A DNA stretch of 64,000 nucleotides, from NCBI RefSeq assembly GCF_000711225.1, contig NZ_JOMG01000004.1, forward strand, positions 868,001 to 932,000, in the 5' to 3' direction. The stretch comes from Pelobacter seleniigenes DSM 18267. Lineage in GTDB: Bacteria > Desulfobacterota > Desulfuromonadia > Desulfuromonadales > Geopsychrobacteraceae. Below the pieces are notes generated by a model. The model was not told the origin of the DNA. It made no database searches and worked only from the letters and a program-made list of their open reading frames with translations. A program made the translations under genes and the position numbers. Position 1 is the first letter of the stretch. Every line of letters starts with the position of its first letter. Shown one piece after another: positions 8,099-16,808 of the stretch.

Positions 8099-11000
8099 TT
8101 ATGGACCCGTAATTGAAAAATCACCATCTGACATATCTGTGTTTAGCCCTGTTGTGCCATTATAGGCCACAACTCTAAACCGTGCAGTTGTCGTATTTAC
8201 GTTTGGAACGGTCCAATTGTACGAAGTAACTGTGCCCACATTAGCAACCCATGTCCAGGGAGCACTGCCTGTTTGTGAGTAGTAAAGGACATAACGTGTA
8301 GCATTTGGCATTGCGTTCCAGCTAACAGGTGCCGTTGTAAGTGCTGTTAATGTTTCTCCACCGTTTGGACTGGTGATCGCACCGGGAATTGGTGCTTGGG
8401 TAATAGTAAAATCACCATCTGACACATCTGTGTTTAGCCCTGTTGTGCCATTATAGGCCACAACTCTAAACCGTGCAGTTGTCGTATTTACGTTTGGAAC
8501 GGTCCAATTGTACGAAGTAACTGTGCCCACATTAGCAACCCATGTCCAGGGAGCACTGCCTGTTTGTGAATAGTAAAGGAGATAGCGTGTAGCATTTGGC
8601 ATTGCGTTCCAGCTAACAGGTACCGTTGTGAACGCAGTAAATGTTTCTCCACCGTTTGGACTGGTGATCGCACCGGGAATTGGTGCTTGGGTAATAGTAA
8701 AATCACCATCTGAGACATCAGCACTTAATCCTGTTGTGCCATTATAGGCCACAATTCTAAGTCGTGCAGTTGCCGTATTTACGTTTGGAACGGTCCAATT
8801 GTAAGAAGTGACTGCACCGACATTGGCAATCCAGGTCCAAGGAGCACTGCCTGTTTGTGAGTAGTAAAGGACATAACGCGTAGCATTTGGCATTGCGTTC
8901 CAGCTAACAGGTACCGTTGTAAACGCAGTAAGTGTTTCTCCGCCATTTGGAGAAATAATATTGCCTAGCCCAATAGTAGAAGTATTTGATATCGCACCAG
9001 GAGCTAATTGACCCATTGGTTGACCTATATCAGTTGCATTCACACCATACACTCTATATGCGTATATAGTTCCAGAAATTGCTGTTGTATCAATAAAAGT
9101 TGTTGAATTTGCTAACGTTGTTCCTAGGGGTTCCCAAATTCCAGCCGAGAATCTTTCAATCAAAAAGCGAACCTCATTAGCAGGGTTGCCGAAATTAGCC
9201 TTGGTCACAAAATCAACTGGTGTAGGATCGTTCCAAGTTAATTGTACATCTCCATTTGTTAATAGTTGTGCCGTCAAATTCGTCGGTGCCGGTGGCAATC
9301 CTTCTACGAACTTGAAGCTCATCGGGCGCATCATGTCGTTTTCTTCGTGGCTGAGGATATGGCAGTGCCAGACGTATTCCCAGTCGAAGTTCATGAAGCG
9401 GTTAAGGTTCGGCTGAAGCCAAGCTTGGCCGGTGATCGGGTCGACGAGGGAGAGGTGCGTCGGGTCGTCGAGGGTTGTTGCCGGGTTGAGTGGCCGGACA
9501 CTTTCGGGTACACCGAACGGAACCCGCGGGGTGATCGGCCTGAGTGCGACGATGGTGTCTTCAAGCGGGCTGATGCGGACGGTGTCTTTCCAGCCCACTT
9601 CAGTCGGGTCGGGCAGGCGCAGGAAGCCGTCCCAGCCGACGCGGTTAAGAACCTGAACGTCGAACAGGTGGAAGTGAACCGGGTGTGTATCGACGCCGTT
9701 GTGGGTGATCTTCCAGACCTGGATGCCATCTTGCTCAAGAATTTCAGTTGATGGGTCACTGAAAGTCTGGACCACGAAGTTGACCTGTCCGGCAGCCGGG
9801 TTGGCAACAGTCAGACCCAGGCCTGCTCTCATCCGGCCGAATTCATCAAAGGTTTCCCCTTGCTCATCCTGAATAGCTTTCTTTTCCAGTGGAGCAGTGA
9901 CGATACTGGCGGATTCAGGATTGTAGAAGCTGATCTGAGTATCGTTGATCTGGGCAATACCCCAGTTCGGCCAGGTGGTTTTAAAGGTGCCTGCCGGGGG
10001 CTCATAAGCATTGACATAGGCGTCGAAGGCAACGCCGTTATGCTGGAAAGCTTCGTAAAGAGCTGGATCACCGGTGGGGTTCATGTTGCCCTGTCCGGCA
10101 ATAATGGTGTCCTGTGAACTCTGGAACACGCCGACGCCGACTTCAGTGGTTGATGTCGATGGAGCGAATTCCGCTTTAAGGGCAGCTACATCATAAGCCG
10201 GATCAGCACCGGTTGCTGCAACTTTGATCTTCATAACGGTCCGAGTGTTGGGGCCGATACCGATCGGTGTGGTATTGGTGCCACCCATGTCGCGATTGTC
10301 AGGTGCGCCAGTGTAGTAGTCGTAGTGCGGGTCAAGTGCCGGCCACGGAGCGGGCGCGTCGTTGTAAACGATGAGTTCTTGTCCTGCGTATTGCGAGAAG
10401 TCAACGACGACATCGACACGCTCGGCAGGTCCGACGATCAGTGATCCGCCGTTAACGTTACCGGCGTTGAAGGTGGTGACGTCCGCATTCCAGGTGATCG
10501 GATGGCTGGGAATCTCAACCGGTTGCGGCAGGAAGCCGCCTTCAGAACCGATCATGATCCAGGACGGGCCGGCCATGCCCCAGTCAGGCACACCACCGGG
10601 GCGACCATCGACCGGCCAGGTGTCCGGCCTGGTGGCGCCGGTGCTGCTGACCGCAACGGCCGTTGCCGGAAGCATGGGGACTTCGGTCAGTGATGCCAGC
10701 GTTTGGGCACCAACATAAGGGCTGGTTGTTGCGGTAAAGCCGGTCAAATCAGGGGTGGGTGGTGTAGCTTCCACATGACCTGGATCGGCAACAGCTTTAT
10801 ACATCTGCAGGTTATAGAAGCGGTCATGGGCGGCATTCAAAATACGGAAGCGATAGGCCTTCGGTTCAACTTCAAGTACCGGGTAGGCTGTTCCATTGAT
10901 GGTCGGTGTGTCCATGAATGCTTCAGCACCCCAGGATGGGTTCGGCGAACTTGGCATGTATGGTGGTTGACAGAAACCGCCCAAGCTGCCTGGTGTGGTG

Positions 11001-12451
11001 TCGTCGGCTGGGTCGCAGCCGCAGTAGAACGGGTTAGCGTTGGGGTCGGCGCAATCTGCCGCGTAGTAGGGGTTCGGGATCGGCTGGAAGTGATTGTTGG
11101 TAGCCGGCCAGAAGTAAGGACCATAGGCCCAGCGCCCCATCGGGGCGATGCCTGTGAAATCATAGGGGTTCTGAGCAGGCATGTACACATGTGGCCACCA
11201 CAGATCGCCTAAAACCGGGGTCATGGTTTGGCCGTCGTTAACCGGAGCTGTTCCCCATTTCCAGGTCGGGTCGGTGGCTGCAATGGTATTGGGGTCAACA
11301 AAGGTCCGATCTTCAAAGATCAACGGAATTTCACCACCCAACGAGGTCGTTGTCCCATCGGATTGAACACCGGGGAGTATCGCGGCGTCGATCAGAGCTT
11401 GCTCGGTATCGTCGCGAATAATGTAACCGGCTGCGCCGCCGACATAAACGCCGAGGCGGGTGATGCCCCATGAGTGATCATGATAGAACATCAACCGTGA
11501 ACTTTGCTGGTTGGTGTAATAGTAGGTTGAAGCACCGGGACCCGGATCGGGCATGTCCGGCACGTTATTGGTGCTGACGCCGGTCGGGTAATCAGTCGTC
11601 TCACCGGCCGGGGTAATCCATTGGTGAGGAGTCCCGTCACTGATCCAGGGGGTCCGGCCACCGTGGAGGTGGAGCAGGGCGCGGTTCTGGGTGAAATCAC
11701 CAGTGGTCTTCGGGATCATTTCTTTGGTTACCGGATCATAGTCGATCTCAAACGGACCGGCTCCCATGATCGAGGTATCGACAGGAACAAACAGCTTACC
11801 GGCTTCACCGATCGGCAGGTTGTTGACGAACTTGATGCGAACCGGGCGGTCTTTTTTAGTCACAATGACAGGGCCGAGATGATGCGGTCCGGCGTTGGCG
11901 ACTGAAGTATCGGTATTGTTAGCTACGGTACAGGCCCCAGGCAATTGCAGGACCGGATCGCTACAGGTTGAGGTGTCGGTTCCGGCATTAATCTGATGAT
12001 AACCGCGCATGGTCGTCGCTGCGGTTCCGGCCGGCAGGTCGGAGTGCATCTGCTCGTGGAATTGAACGATTTCGATCTCGTAATAATCAGAACCGGGGTA
12101 GGTGACGATGTCCGGCACTGCCACCGGGACACATTGCCCCAGGTTGTTGGTCTGGTCACAGCCCAGCGGGGCCAATTTGTCGACGAATTTCCGCAACGGC
12201 GGGCTATAAGCCCAGTTGGGGTTGGTCAGGTAGTCGGGAATACTGCCCGGTCCGATCAGGTAACTCTGGTTCGGGGTTGCGGTAAAATCACCCTGATAGC
12301 TTGGATCCATATATTTAATCTGATCCGGATCTGCGGAAAGCACAGCAGGGTTACTGGGACTCAGATAGGCCAAAGCGGGGCCGGTGGCCAGGAAAATCGC
12401 CAACGCAGATAACACTGCGCTGATCCAAAACCTTGAATGTCGCCTATTCAT
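8099..12451 (-). CDS. Giant secreted multicopper oxidase with C-terminal Ig/FnIII-like repeats (OmpB-like)
   Basis: 1450 residues with a Sec signal peptide (hydrophobic stretch ending ATGPALA). Copper ligands are all visible: HLHGG near residue 263, YHDHSWG near 322, THPVHFHLFD near 922 and WHCHILSHEENDM near 1030, giving the type 1 and trinuclear centres. A FnIII-type domain follows (about 1060-1155), then three nearly identical 97-residue repeats up to the C-terminus. Size and layout fit Geobacter OmpB-type and bacterial Mn/metal oxidases, so it probably acts outside the cell or at the outer membrane on metals or other electron donors. The ATG has a good ribosome site (GGAGG). It is the last gene of the minus-strand copper locus. 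The true substrate is unknown. Confidence 0.85.
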   Translation of the reverse strand: MNRRHSRFWISAVLSALAIFLATGPALAYLSPSNPAVLSADPDQIKYMDPSYQGDFTATPNQSYLIGPGSIPDYLTNPNWAYSPPLRKFVDKLAPLGCDQTNNLGQCVPVAVPDIVTYPGSDYYEIEIVQFHEQMHSDLPAGTAATTMRGYHQINAGTDTSTCSDPVLQLPGACTVANNTDTSVANAGPHHLGPVIVTKKDRPVRIKFVNNLPIGEAGKLFVPVDTSIMGAGPFEIDYDPVTKEMIPKTTGDFTQNRALLHLHGGRTPWISDGTPHQWITPAGETTDYPTGVSTNNVPDMPDPGPGASTYYYTNQQSSRLMFYHDHSWGITRLGVYVGGAAGYIIRDDTEQALIDAAILPGVQSDGTTTSLGGEIPLIFEDRTFVDPNTIAATDPTWKWGTAPVNDGQTMTPVLGDLWWPHVYMPAQNPYDFTGIAPMGRWAYGPYFWPATNNHFQPIPNPYYAADCADPNANPFYCGCDPADDTTPGSLGGFCQPPYMPSSPNPSWGAEAFMDTPTINGTAYPVLEVEPKAYRFRILNAAHDRFYNLQMYKAVADPGHVEATPPTPDLTGFTATTSPYVGAQTLASLTEVPMLPATAVAVSSTGATRPDTWPVDGRPGGVPDWGMAGPSWIMIGSEGGFLPQPVEIPSHPITWNADVTTFNAGNVNGGSLIVGPAERVDVVVDFSQYAGQELIVYNDAPAPWPALDPHYDYYTGAPDNRDMGGTNTTPIGIGPNTRTVMKIKVAATGADPAYDVAALKAEFAPSTSTTEVGVGVFQSSQDTIIAGQGNMNPTGDPALYEAFQHNGVAFDAYVNAYEPPAGTFKTTWPNWGIAQINDTQISFYNPESASIVTAPLEKKAIQDEQGETFDEFGRMRAGLGLTVANPAAGQVNFVVQTFSDPSTEILEQDGIQVWKITHNGVDTHPVHFHLFDVQVLNRVGWDGFLRLPDPTEVGWKDTVRISPLEDTIVALRPITPRVPFGVPESVRPLNPATTLDDPTHLSLVDPITGQAWLQPNLNRFMNFDWEYVWHCHILSHEENDMMRPMSFKFVEGLPPAPTNLTAQLLTNGDVQLTWNDPTPVDFVTKANFGNPANEVRFLIERFSAGIWEPLGTTLANSTTFIDTTAISGTIYAYRVYGVNATDIGQPMGQLAPGAISNTSTIGLGNIISPNGGETLTAFTTVPVSWNAMPNATRYVLYYSQTGSAPWTWIANVGAVTSYNWTVPNVNTATARLRIVAYNGTTGLSADVSDGDFTITQAPIPGAITSPNGGETFTAFTTVPVSWNAMPNATRYLLYYSQTGSAPWTWVANVGTVTSYNWTVPNVNTTTARFRVVAYNGTTGLNTDVSDGDFTITQAPIPGAITSPNGGETLTALTTAPVSWNAMPNATRYVLYYSQTGSAPWTWVANVGTVTSYNWTVPNVNTTTARFRVVAYNGTTGLNTDMSDGDFSITGP
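8112..8955 (-). repeat. Three tandem 291-bp repeats inside the multicopper oxidase gene
   Basis: Exact period of 291 bp (copies beginning near 8121, 8412 and 8703). Copies 1 and 2 are almost identical at DNA level; copy 3 is slightly diverged and fades near 8955. Each encodes a 97-residue beta-sandwich-like module containing SPNGGET, PVSWNAMPNATRY and VTSYNWTVPNV. The low divergence points to recent duplication or ongoing gene conversion. Confidence 0.95.
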
Positions 12452-12539
12452 ACATACCTCCGTGAATGGTTTCCATTTTCTTTCCAGTCATTGTTTAAAA
12501 ATGTGGTTGCCGAGCAAAGGCATTTTGTGGCAGCAAGCT

Positions 12540-12827
12540 TCATTGCGGTGCCTTGTCAACCGGCGCATTTCCTGAATTCATTGAATTGATATTCTGCTGG
12601 CGCAGTTTCAGCAGTTCATCACGGCGTTTCTTGGCCTCTTCACGTTTTTTGATGTAGTCAAGCTGGGCTTGAGGAACCGTGCCGACCTGGCCTTTTCCAG
12701 GTTCGGCCTGTGCTTGTGGAGCGGCCTGGTCCGCCGGCGCATTGCCATTGCCAGCTAACAGCATGGCTGGCGCTGCAAGCATGACTGAAAGGGTTAGGAT
12801 TAAGGCTGCAAACAATTGCTTTTTCAT
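12540..12827 (-). CDS. Small secreted Pro/Ala/Gln-rich protein
   Basis: 95 residues starting at MKKQLFAAL; this ATG is preceded by GGGGAGGTTATGT, a strong ribosome site, whereas the longer frame starting five residues upstream lacks one. It has a signal peptide (cleavage likely after MLLAG), a linker rich in A, P and Q, then a charged helix with KKREEAKKRRDELLKLRQQ. No known domain. It sits 88 bases upstream of the multicopper oxidase start and has a possible operator in front, so it may begin a sub-operon with the oxidase. Function unknown; a periplasmic chaperone-like or metal-handling accessory role is a guess. Confidence 0.7.
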   Translation of the reverse strand: MKKQLFAALILTLSVMLAAPAMLLAGNGNAPADQAAPQAQAEPGKGQVGTVPQAQLDYIKKREEAKKRRDELLKLRQQNINSMNSGNAPVDKAPQ

Positions 12828-12895
12828 ACATAACCTCCCCATTTTCGTATGAACTAACCTAGTTGATAGTTTGTAGTCGAAGTTGATGTGCTGCT

Positions 12896-12911
12896 GTTCA
12901 CAATGTTGAAC
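12896..12911. promoter_or_regulatory. Palindrome GTTCA-N6-TGAAC upstream of the small secreted protein
   Basis: Perfect 5-bp inverted repeat with a 6-bp spacer, itself flanked by TTGAT and ATCAA in inverted orientation. It lies about 70 bases upstream of the 12827 start codon in the only sizeable gap of the downstream part of the copper locus. Likely an operator; the binding protein is unknown. Confidence 0.4.
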
Positions 12912-12969
12912 ATCAAAAAATGATTTCGCTTGATCCGGAATTGATATCCTTTCGTCTCTTTGTCTGGTG

Positions 12970-13359
12970 TCACTTGGACATATAAATGTTGTTCACTTTG
13001 ACGACGTATTGGTCGGCAATGCAGATGCAGTTTCCGTTAATCCCCATTTTTGTAAGATCGATGAGAACTTCATGGTCTTTTGCGACCCGTAGCATCCTCC
13101 AGCCGCCTGGTGTTGTAATGTTCAGATAATCGACCGAAAGAGCATTGCAGCGCGTTCCACAAAGAAATAATCCAACGTCGGCATCTTCAGTGGCGTCAGC
13201 AGGGGTATAGCGATAGTCTTTGGACACGTAGACATATTCGACTTCGGCTTCAGGTTTGCCCGCAGGTTTAGTCCCGGCGGAATCTTGTGCGGTCTGAGCA
13301 CAGGCCGGTAACGCCAGGAAGAATAGAAGAATGAGCGTTGTCATAAAGAGTCTGAACAT
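12970..13359 (-). CDS. Cysteine-containing lipoprotein of the copper locus
   Basis: 129 residues from ATG 13359 (MFRLFMTTL), 20 bases after the cytochrome gene stop. The signal ends in LALPAC, a lipobox, so it is probably anchored in a membrane. The mature part has two cysteine clusters, FLCGTRCNAL (C-x3-C) and GNCICIADQY (C-x-C), which could bind copper or form disulphides. No family recognised. Being between the cytochrome-PBP protein and the oxidase, it may handle metal or electrons for them. The frame is open 12 residues further upstream, but that start would overlap the previous gene. Confidence 0.7.
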   Translation of the reverse strand: MFRLFMTTLILLFFLALPACAQTAQDSAGTKPAGKPEAEVEYVYVSKDYRYTPADATEDADVGLFLCGTRCNALSVDYLNITTPGGWRMLRVAKDHEVLIDLTKMGINGNCICIADQYVVKVNNIYMSK

Positions 13360-13379
13360 GAGCAAGGTCCCCCGCTTGA

Positions 13380-15080
13380 TTATTTGATGATCCATTCACT
13401 ACGTCGTTCGAGTTTGGGTTTGTCTCCATCACTGAGCTGGACGATAAAGCATCCTTTTGAAGCATATCTTTGGCCAGGACCAAAGGTCAGGCGTTCATAA
13501 AGAGGCAAGTAGGTGTCTTCCATCATGCCGATGGAATCGAGCAGGAAGTCACGATAATACTCGCTGCGCATTTCCATGAGCGCGTCACCAATCATTTGAT
13601 TCGTGATATAGCCCTTCTTGAAAATTTTCTCATCGTACAGGGCGATGGATTTCCCTTGCAGAACCTTGTTCAAAAGAGTTTTGAAGCGGGCTTCTTCTTG
13701 GGGCAACCGGTAGGGATAGGTCATATAGAGAAAGCCACGTAATGGTTCTGGAACACTGTAGATGGATTGGTCCAGCCAGGTTGCAGAGGCAACAAAGAAG
13801 TTCGGGTGACTTTCCCCTGCAGCGACCTCGGTCAGCGCGGGGAGGGCGCTCTCGTCGTCCCAAACGATGACGGCCACCGGCTTATGCTTGTTAATCAATT
13901 GCTGAAGTTGGGTTTTCGTCAGTTTTTCCCCTGGCGTCAGGGTTGCTTCTATCGCCGCCGTATTTCCAGCTGTATTCCATATCTCACGGAATCCGTCTGC
14001 AAGAGCCTGCCCGCGTGGATTATCACGGTAGACTTGCAGAATCGCGCCATCTTTGAGCAAACTTTGGATACTCATCAGGTAGCGTGCGGCCGCTTCTCCC
14101 TCTTGCCGTACTCCACGTGAAAGGTAGAGGGTGTACCAGTCGGTATCGGAGAGCACCGGATAATCAACCACCGGAAACAGGTTGGGAAGGTGCATATCTT
14201 CACAGAATTGATGCACCGGCGCCCAATCGCCTTCCGATATTCCGCCAAGCAGCGCAAACACTGGTTCGTTTTGATAATAATCTTCCAGCTGTGCACGCCA
14301 AGTCTCAGGGGCGCCCTTTAGGATCCAGTGCGACAAAGTAAATTTTTTGGCCATCAGGTCCGGGCCCAACATGTTGTAACCCATGCGTGCAACCCGGTCG
14401 TTGTTGCCAGCGGCAACCGCTAAGGCATTTTTCCGGTCGATGCCAAACTGGATCGGATCCAGCATCGATTTAACTGCTTTCGGGTCGGTCCCCTCAACGA
14501 TGACTGTGGCAAACTTGATCTGCTCCTTGCTGACCCCAGGAGAAGGCTGGTCAGAGAGAGTTTTCAAATAAGCGATCAGGATGTCCATGTCCTCGCCGTA
14601 AATATCGTAACGCGGCATGACATGCAGGACCGAACGGCCGGTCGGGTCGACACCGCCCTGAATCAATTCGGCCAGGGTCTGGTCGGTATAGGCCGGCCGG
14701 ACCGGCAGATATTTGGCGTAGTTGGAAAATGAAGGAACGTGCTCATACCCTTTGATAAAAGGTTCACGAGGTTCATAGAGAATGCGACCATTGGTCGGCG
14801 GAGTGATGACTTCTCCCTCAATGGAGCCCATGCCACTATGGAGATGGCAGCTAACGCAGGTGAAGGCCGTACCGTCAACCGGAACATCATCACTGACAAA
14901 AGCCTTGATGGGGTCGCCAGAAGGCAGGACGCCGTCGCGATACATTTTTTGCCCGATTTCCTGGATTTTTTCAGGCGGAAGGTCGGTTCCTGCCAAAACA
15001 GATGAAACCAACAGACCGCTCAGGCACAGGGCGGCTGCAAAGAAGAAAACCAAGGCGATTCTGGATTTGCTGAAGAACAT
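13380..15080 (-). CDS. Mono-heme cytochrome c fused to a periplasmic-binding-protein (type 1) domain
   Basis: 566 residues from ATG 15080 (GTG 15110, overlapping the SCO gene, is possible). A signal peptide ends near SSVLA. Residues ~40-185 form a c-type cytochrome domain with one heme motif CVSCH (about 75-79) and a possible Met axial ligand in HVMPRYD. From ~190 to the end the sequence resembles leucine/branched-chain-type substrate-binding proteins: KFATVIVEG, then QFGIDRKNALAVAAG, FALLGGISEGDW, VAVIVWDDESALPAL and PGQRYASKGCFIVQL. It is exported and follows the copper chaperone SCO, so it may couple ligand sensing or binding to electron transfer. The fusion is what I find unusual; its function is unknown. 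Confidence 0.75.
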   Translation of the reverse strand: MFFSKSRIALVFFFAAALCLSGLLVSSVLAGTDLPPEKIQEIGQKMYRDGVLPSGDPIKAFVSDDVPVDGTAFTCVSCHLHSGMGSIEGEVITPPTNGRILYEPREPFIKGYEHVPSFSNYAKYLPVRPAYTDQTLAELIQGGVDPTGRSVLHVMPRYDIYGEDMDILIAYLKTLSDQPSPGVSKEQIKFATVIVEGTDPKAVKSMLDPIQFGIDRKNALAVAAGNNDRVARMGYNMLGPDLMAKKFTLSHWILKGAPETWRAQLEDYYQNEPVFALLGGISEGDWAPVHQFCEDMHLPNLFPVVDYPVLSDTDWYTLYLSRGVRQEGEAAARYLMSIQSLLKDGAILQVYRDNPRGQALADGFREIWNTAGNTAAIEATLTPGEKLTKTQLQQLINKHKPVAVIVWDDESALPALTEVAAGESHPNFFVASATWLDQSIYSVPEPLRGFLYMTYPYRLPQEEARFKTLLNKVLQGKSIALYDEKIFKKGYITNQMIGDALMEMRSEYYRDFLLDSIGMMEDTYLPLYERLTFGPGQRYASKGCFIVQLSDGDKPKLERRSEWIIK

Positions 15081-15087
15081 GGCCACG

Positions 15088-15666
15088 TTATAAAACCCCC
15101 ACTTTTTCACATTCTTTAATAAAGTCTTTGCCGCTGAGCAGGCCGTAGAGCCTGATCCAGGTCCCGTCCTCGGGTGAATGGATAAAGGTCAGCGGCTTAT
15201 GATCCATTTTGTCGCGAAAATAGGAATCGAAAGCATTCATGACCCGGTTAATATCCTGCCGGCTGCCGGTCAGGAAATCCCAACCCGGCTTGCTCCGGTA
15301 GCGCTCGAGGTACTCTTTCATGACTTCAGGCGTATCGTTTTCGGGATCGATTGTGATGGAGATCAGGTGGACTTTTTCACTGTCCTTGCCAAGTTTGCGT
15401 TGCAGATTGGCGTAGCCTGCCGACAATACCGGACAGATGGTCGTGCAGGTCCCGTAGATAAAATCGACAATCACCATTTTTTCGGTGTCAATGATTGATT
15501 TTAGACGAACTCGTTTCCGGTCCTGATTCACCAGAACGATGTCGGGGATGGTGAAATTATGCACCGACCGTTCATAGCGCGGCGCGGCTGCCTGGGCTTG
15601 TGGAAGCGGAAGTGTCAGCAGCAGAAGCATTGCCGCCATCATGGCCTTCCTGAAAGAGCCTGTCAT
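15088..15666 (-). CDS. SCO1/SenC family copper chaperone
   Basis: 192 residues with a signal peptide ending AQA, then a thioredoxin-like domain. The copper-binding pair is in YGTCTTICPVLS (Cys74 and Cys78) and the third ligand is the His in MDHKPLTF (about 166). SCO proteins deliver Cu to cytochrome oxidase CuA sites or to other periplasmic cuproenzymes. No oxidase subunits are nearby, so the multicopper oxidase encoded downstream is the likely client. Strong ribosome site AGGAGGGA precedes the ATG. It is the first gene of the structural part of the locus and has a 480-bp regulatory region in front. Confidence 0.9.
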   Translation of the reverse strand: MTGSFRKAMMAAMLLLLTLPLPQAQAAAPRYERSVHNFTIPDIVLVNQDRKRVRLKSIIDTEKMVIVDFIYGTCTTICPVLSAGYANLQRKLGKDSEKVHLISITIDPENDTPEVMKEYLERYRSKPGWDFLTGSRQDINRVMNAFDSYFRDKMDHKPLTFIHSPEDGTWIRLYGLLSGKDFIKECEKVGVL

Positions 15667-15885
15667 TTACCAATCCCTCCTGAGTTTGTGGTATGGCTGC
15701 CGCCTGTGGATGTTATCAATGTCGTGTGCTGAGTTTTCTGCAAACCTCGGTTCAGCAATGAAGCATGCTGGAACCCGTGCAGCTAGGACTCAAGGGAACT
15801 TTTCATTTGCCCCCGCTATTGAGAATTCCTTTTGTTGTCTTCCAGGGGAGGGAATGAAAAGATTTAGAGAAAGAAAACGCTCTCC

Positions 15886-15901
15886 TGCAAGTCAATCCCC
15901 A
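15886..15901 (-). promoter_or_regulatory. Candidate sigma-54 promoter (-24/-12)
   Basis: Minus strand reads TGGGGATTGACTTGCA: GG and GC separated by exactly ten bases, with TTGCA matching the -12 half fully and TGG the -24 half. It is 220 bases upstream of the SCO start. The local regulator is NarL-type and not a sigma-54 activator, so the assignment is tentative. Confidence 0.35.
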
Positions 15902-15925
15902 TCTGATTGAATCTGTCAAATTAAA

Positions 15926-15955
15926 CCGTTTATTAAACGGCTAAAGTCGACTTTA
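15926..15955. promoter_or_regulatory. Two adjacent palindromes (CCGTTTATTAAACGG and TAAAGTCGACTTTA)
   Basis: 15926-15940 is a 7-bp inverted repeat about one central base; 15942-15955 is a perfect 14-bp palindrome directly beside it. AGTCGA half-sites recur at 16007 and 16026. Such clustering is typical of regulator binding sites; likely users are the adjacent response regulator or another dimeric factor. Confidence 0.5.
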
Positions 15956-16090
15956 ATAATTCTTTGTTGCGCTTTCTCTATCTTATTGAATTACTTTTCA
16001 TCATAAAGTCGATACAAAGTTTTATAGTCGACAAACAGATTATCGCAAAATTGTAATAAATTGGATATGGGGGAAATGGTAGGGTAGGGG

Positions 16091-16105
16091 GTAGGAAAAA
16101 CCTAC
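16091..16105. promoter_or_regulatory. Palindrome GTAGGAAAAACCTAC beside TACCC repeats
   Basis: 5-bp inverted arms around five As. On the minus strand it continues into CCTACCCCCTACCCTACC, three TACC half-sites in tandem, reminiscent of the heptamers bound by NarL/FixJ-type regulators. The identical 15-mer occurs again at 62308-62322 upstream of the NYN gene. Confidence 0.45.
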
Positions 16106-16148
16106 TTTTAGTATGTCATTTGAGAGTCTTTCTATGGCGGTTTGATCT

Positions 16149-16808
16149 TCACCACATTTCAGGATCGATTATGCCTTCCTTGATGGCATATTGCAACATT
16201 TTGATCGGTTGGGTTGTGCCCAGTTTTTTACCGATATTGACGCGATGCTTTTCAACAGTCTTGGGGCTGACGCAAAGAATATTACTGATTTCCACAGTTG
16301 AATTGCCCTGGACCAGAAGCAGAAATACCTGCTGCTCCCGATCCGACAGCGACGTGTAACCACCGTTCGGTTGCTCTTCCTTGCGTTTGCCGGTCACAAA
16401 AAAATCAACCACATCACTGCGGATTTTGGGGCACAGGTAATATTCCCCCTCTGATACCTGGCGAATGGCTGTTAAGAGGTTGGCGGATGGTGAAGTTTTA
16501 AGCACATAACCACGCACCCCGGCGTCAAAAGCCTGTTTGATGTAAGCTTCTTTTTCGTGCATGGAAAGGATAATGATTTTGGTCTCGGGAACATTGTCCC
16601 TGATCAGTTTGGCCGCTTCCGTCCCGGGCATTTTGGGCATGCCGACATCGAGTAGCAAAATATCCGGCTTTTGGGCGCGACATTTTTTTAAAGCGTCTAG
16701 GCCGTTTACCGCCTCATCCACGACTTTGATATCACTCTGCAGATTAAGCAGATTGCGTAGGCCTTCTCTGACCAGAGCATGATCTTCGGCAATAATAATT
16801 TTGATCAA
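16149..16808 (-). CDS. NarL/LuxR-type response regulator
   Basis: 219 residues: receiver domain 1-120 with the phospho-acceptor Asp54 in LLLDVGMPKMPG and acidic pair ED at 8-9, then a LuxR-type helix-turn-helix (about 150-205: LSDREQQVFLLLVQG, ISNILCVSPKTVEKHR). The start is TTG 16808, whose TG overlaps the TGA stop of the kinase gene, with AAAGGA six bases upstream. It pairs with the kinase encoded immediately before and is oriented toward the SCO-to-oxidase genes, so it probably controls the copper/redox locus. Confidence 0.9.
   Translation of the reverse strand: MIKIIIAEDHALVREGLRNLLNLQSDIKVVDEAVNGLDALKKCRAQKPDILLLDVGMPKMPGTEAAKLIRDNVPETKIIILSMHEKEAYIKQAFDAGVRGYVLKTSPSANLLTAIRQVSEGEYYLCPKIRSDVVDFFVTGKRKEEQPNGGYTSLSDREQQVFLLLVQGNSTVEISNILCVSPKTVEKHRVNIGKKLGTTQPIKMLQYAIKEGIIDPEMW

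Larger units (their letters stand above)
15667..16148. other. 482-bp intergenic regulatory region of the copper locus
   Basis: No credible gene. It lies between the response-regulator gene and SCO, both on the minus strand, and contains palindromes, a GG-N10-GC element and repeated AGTCGA hexamers (15945, 16007, 16026), several described separately. It is AT-rich relative to its neighbours. Confidence 0.7.
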
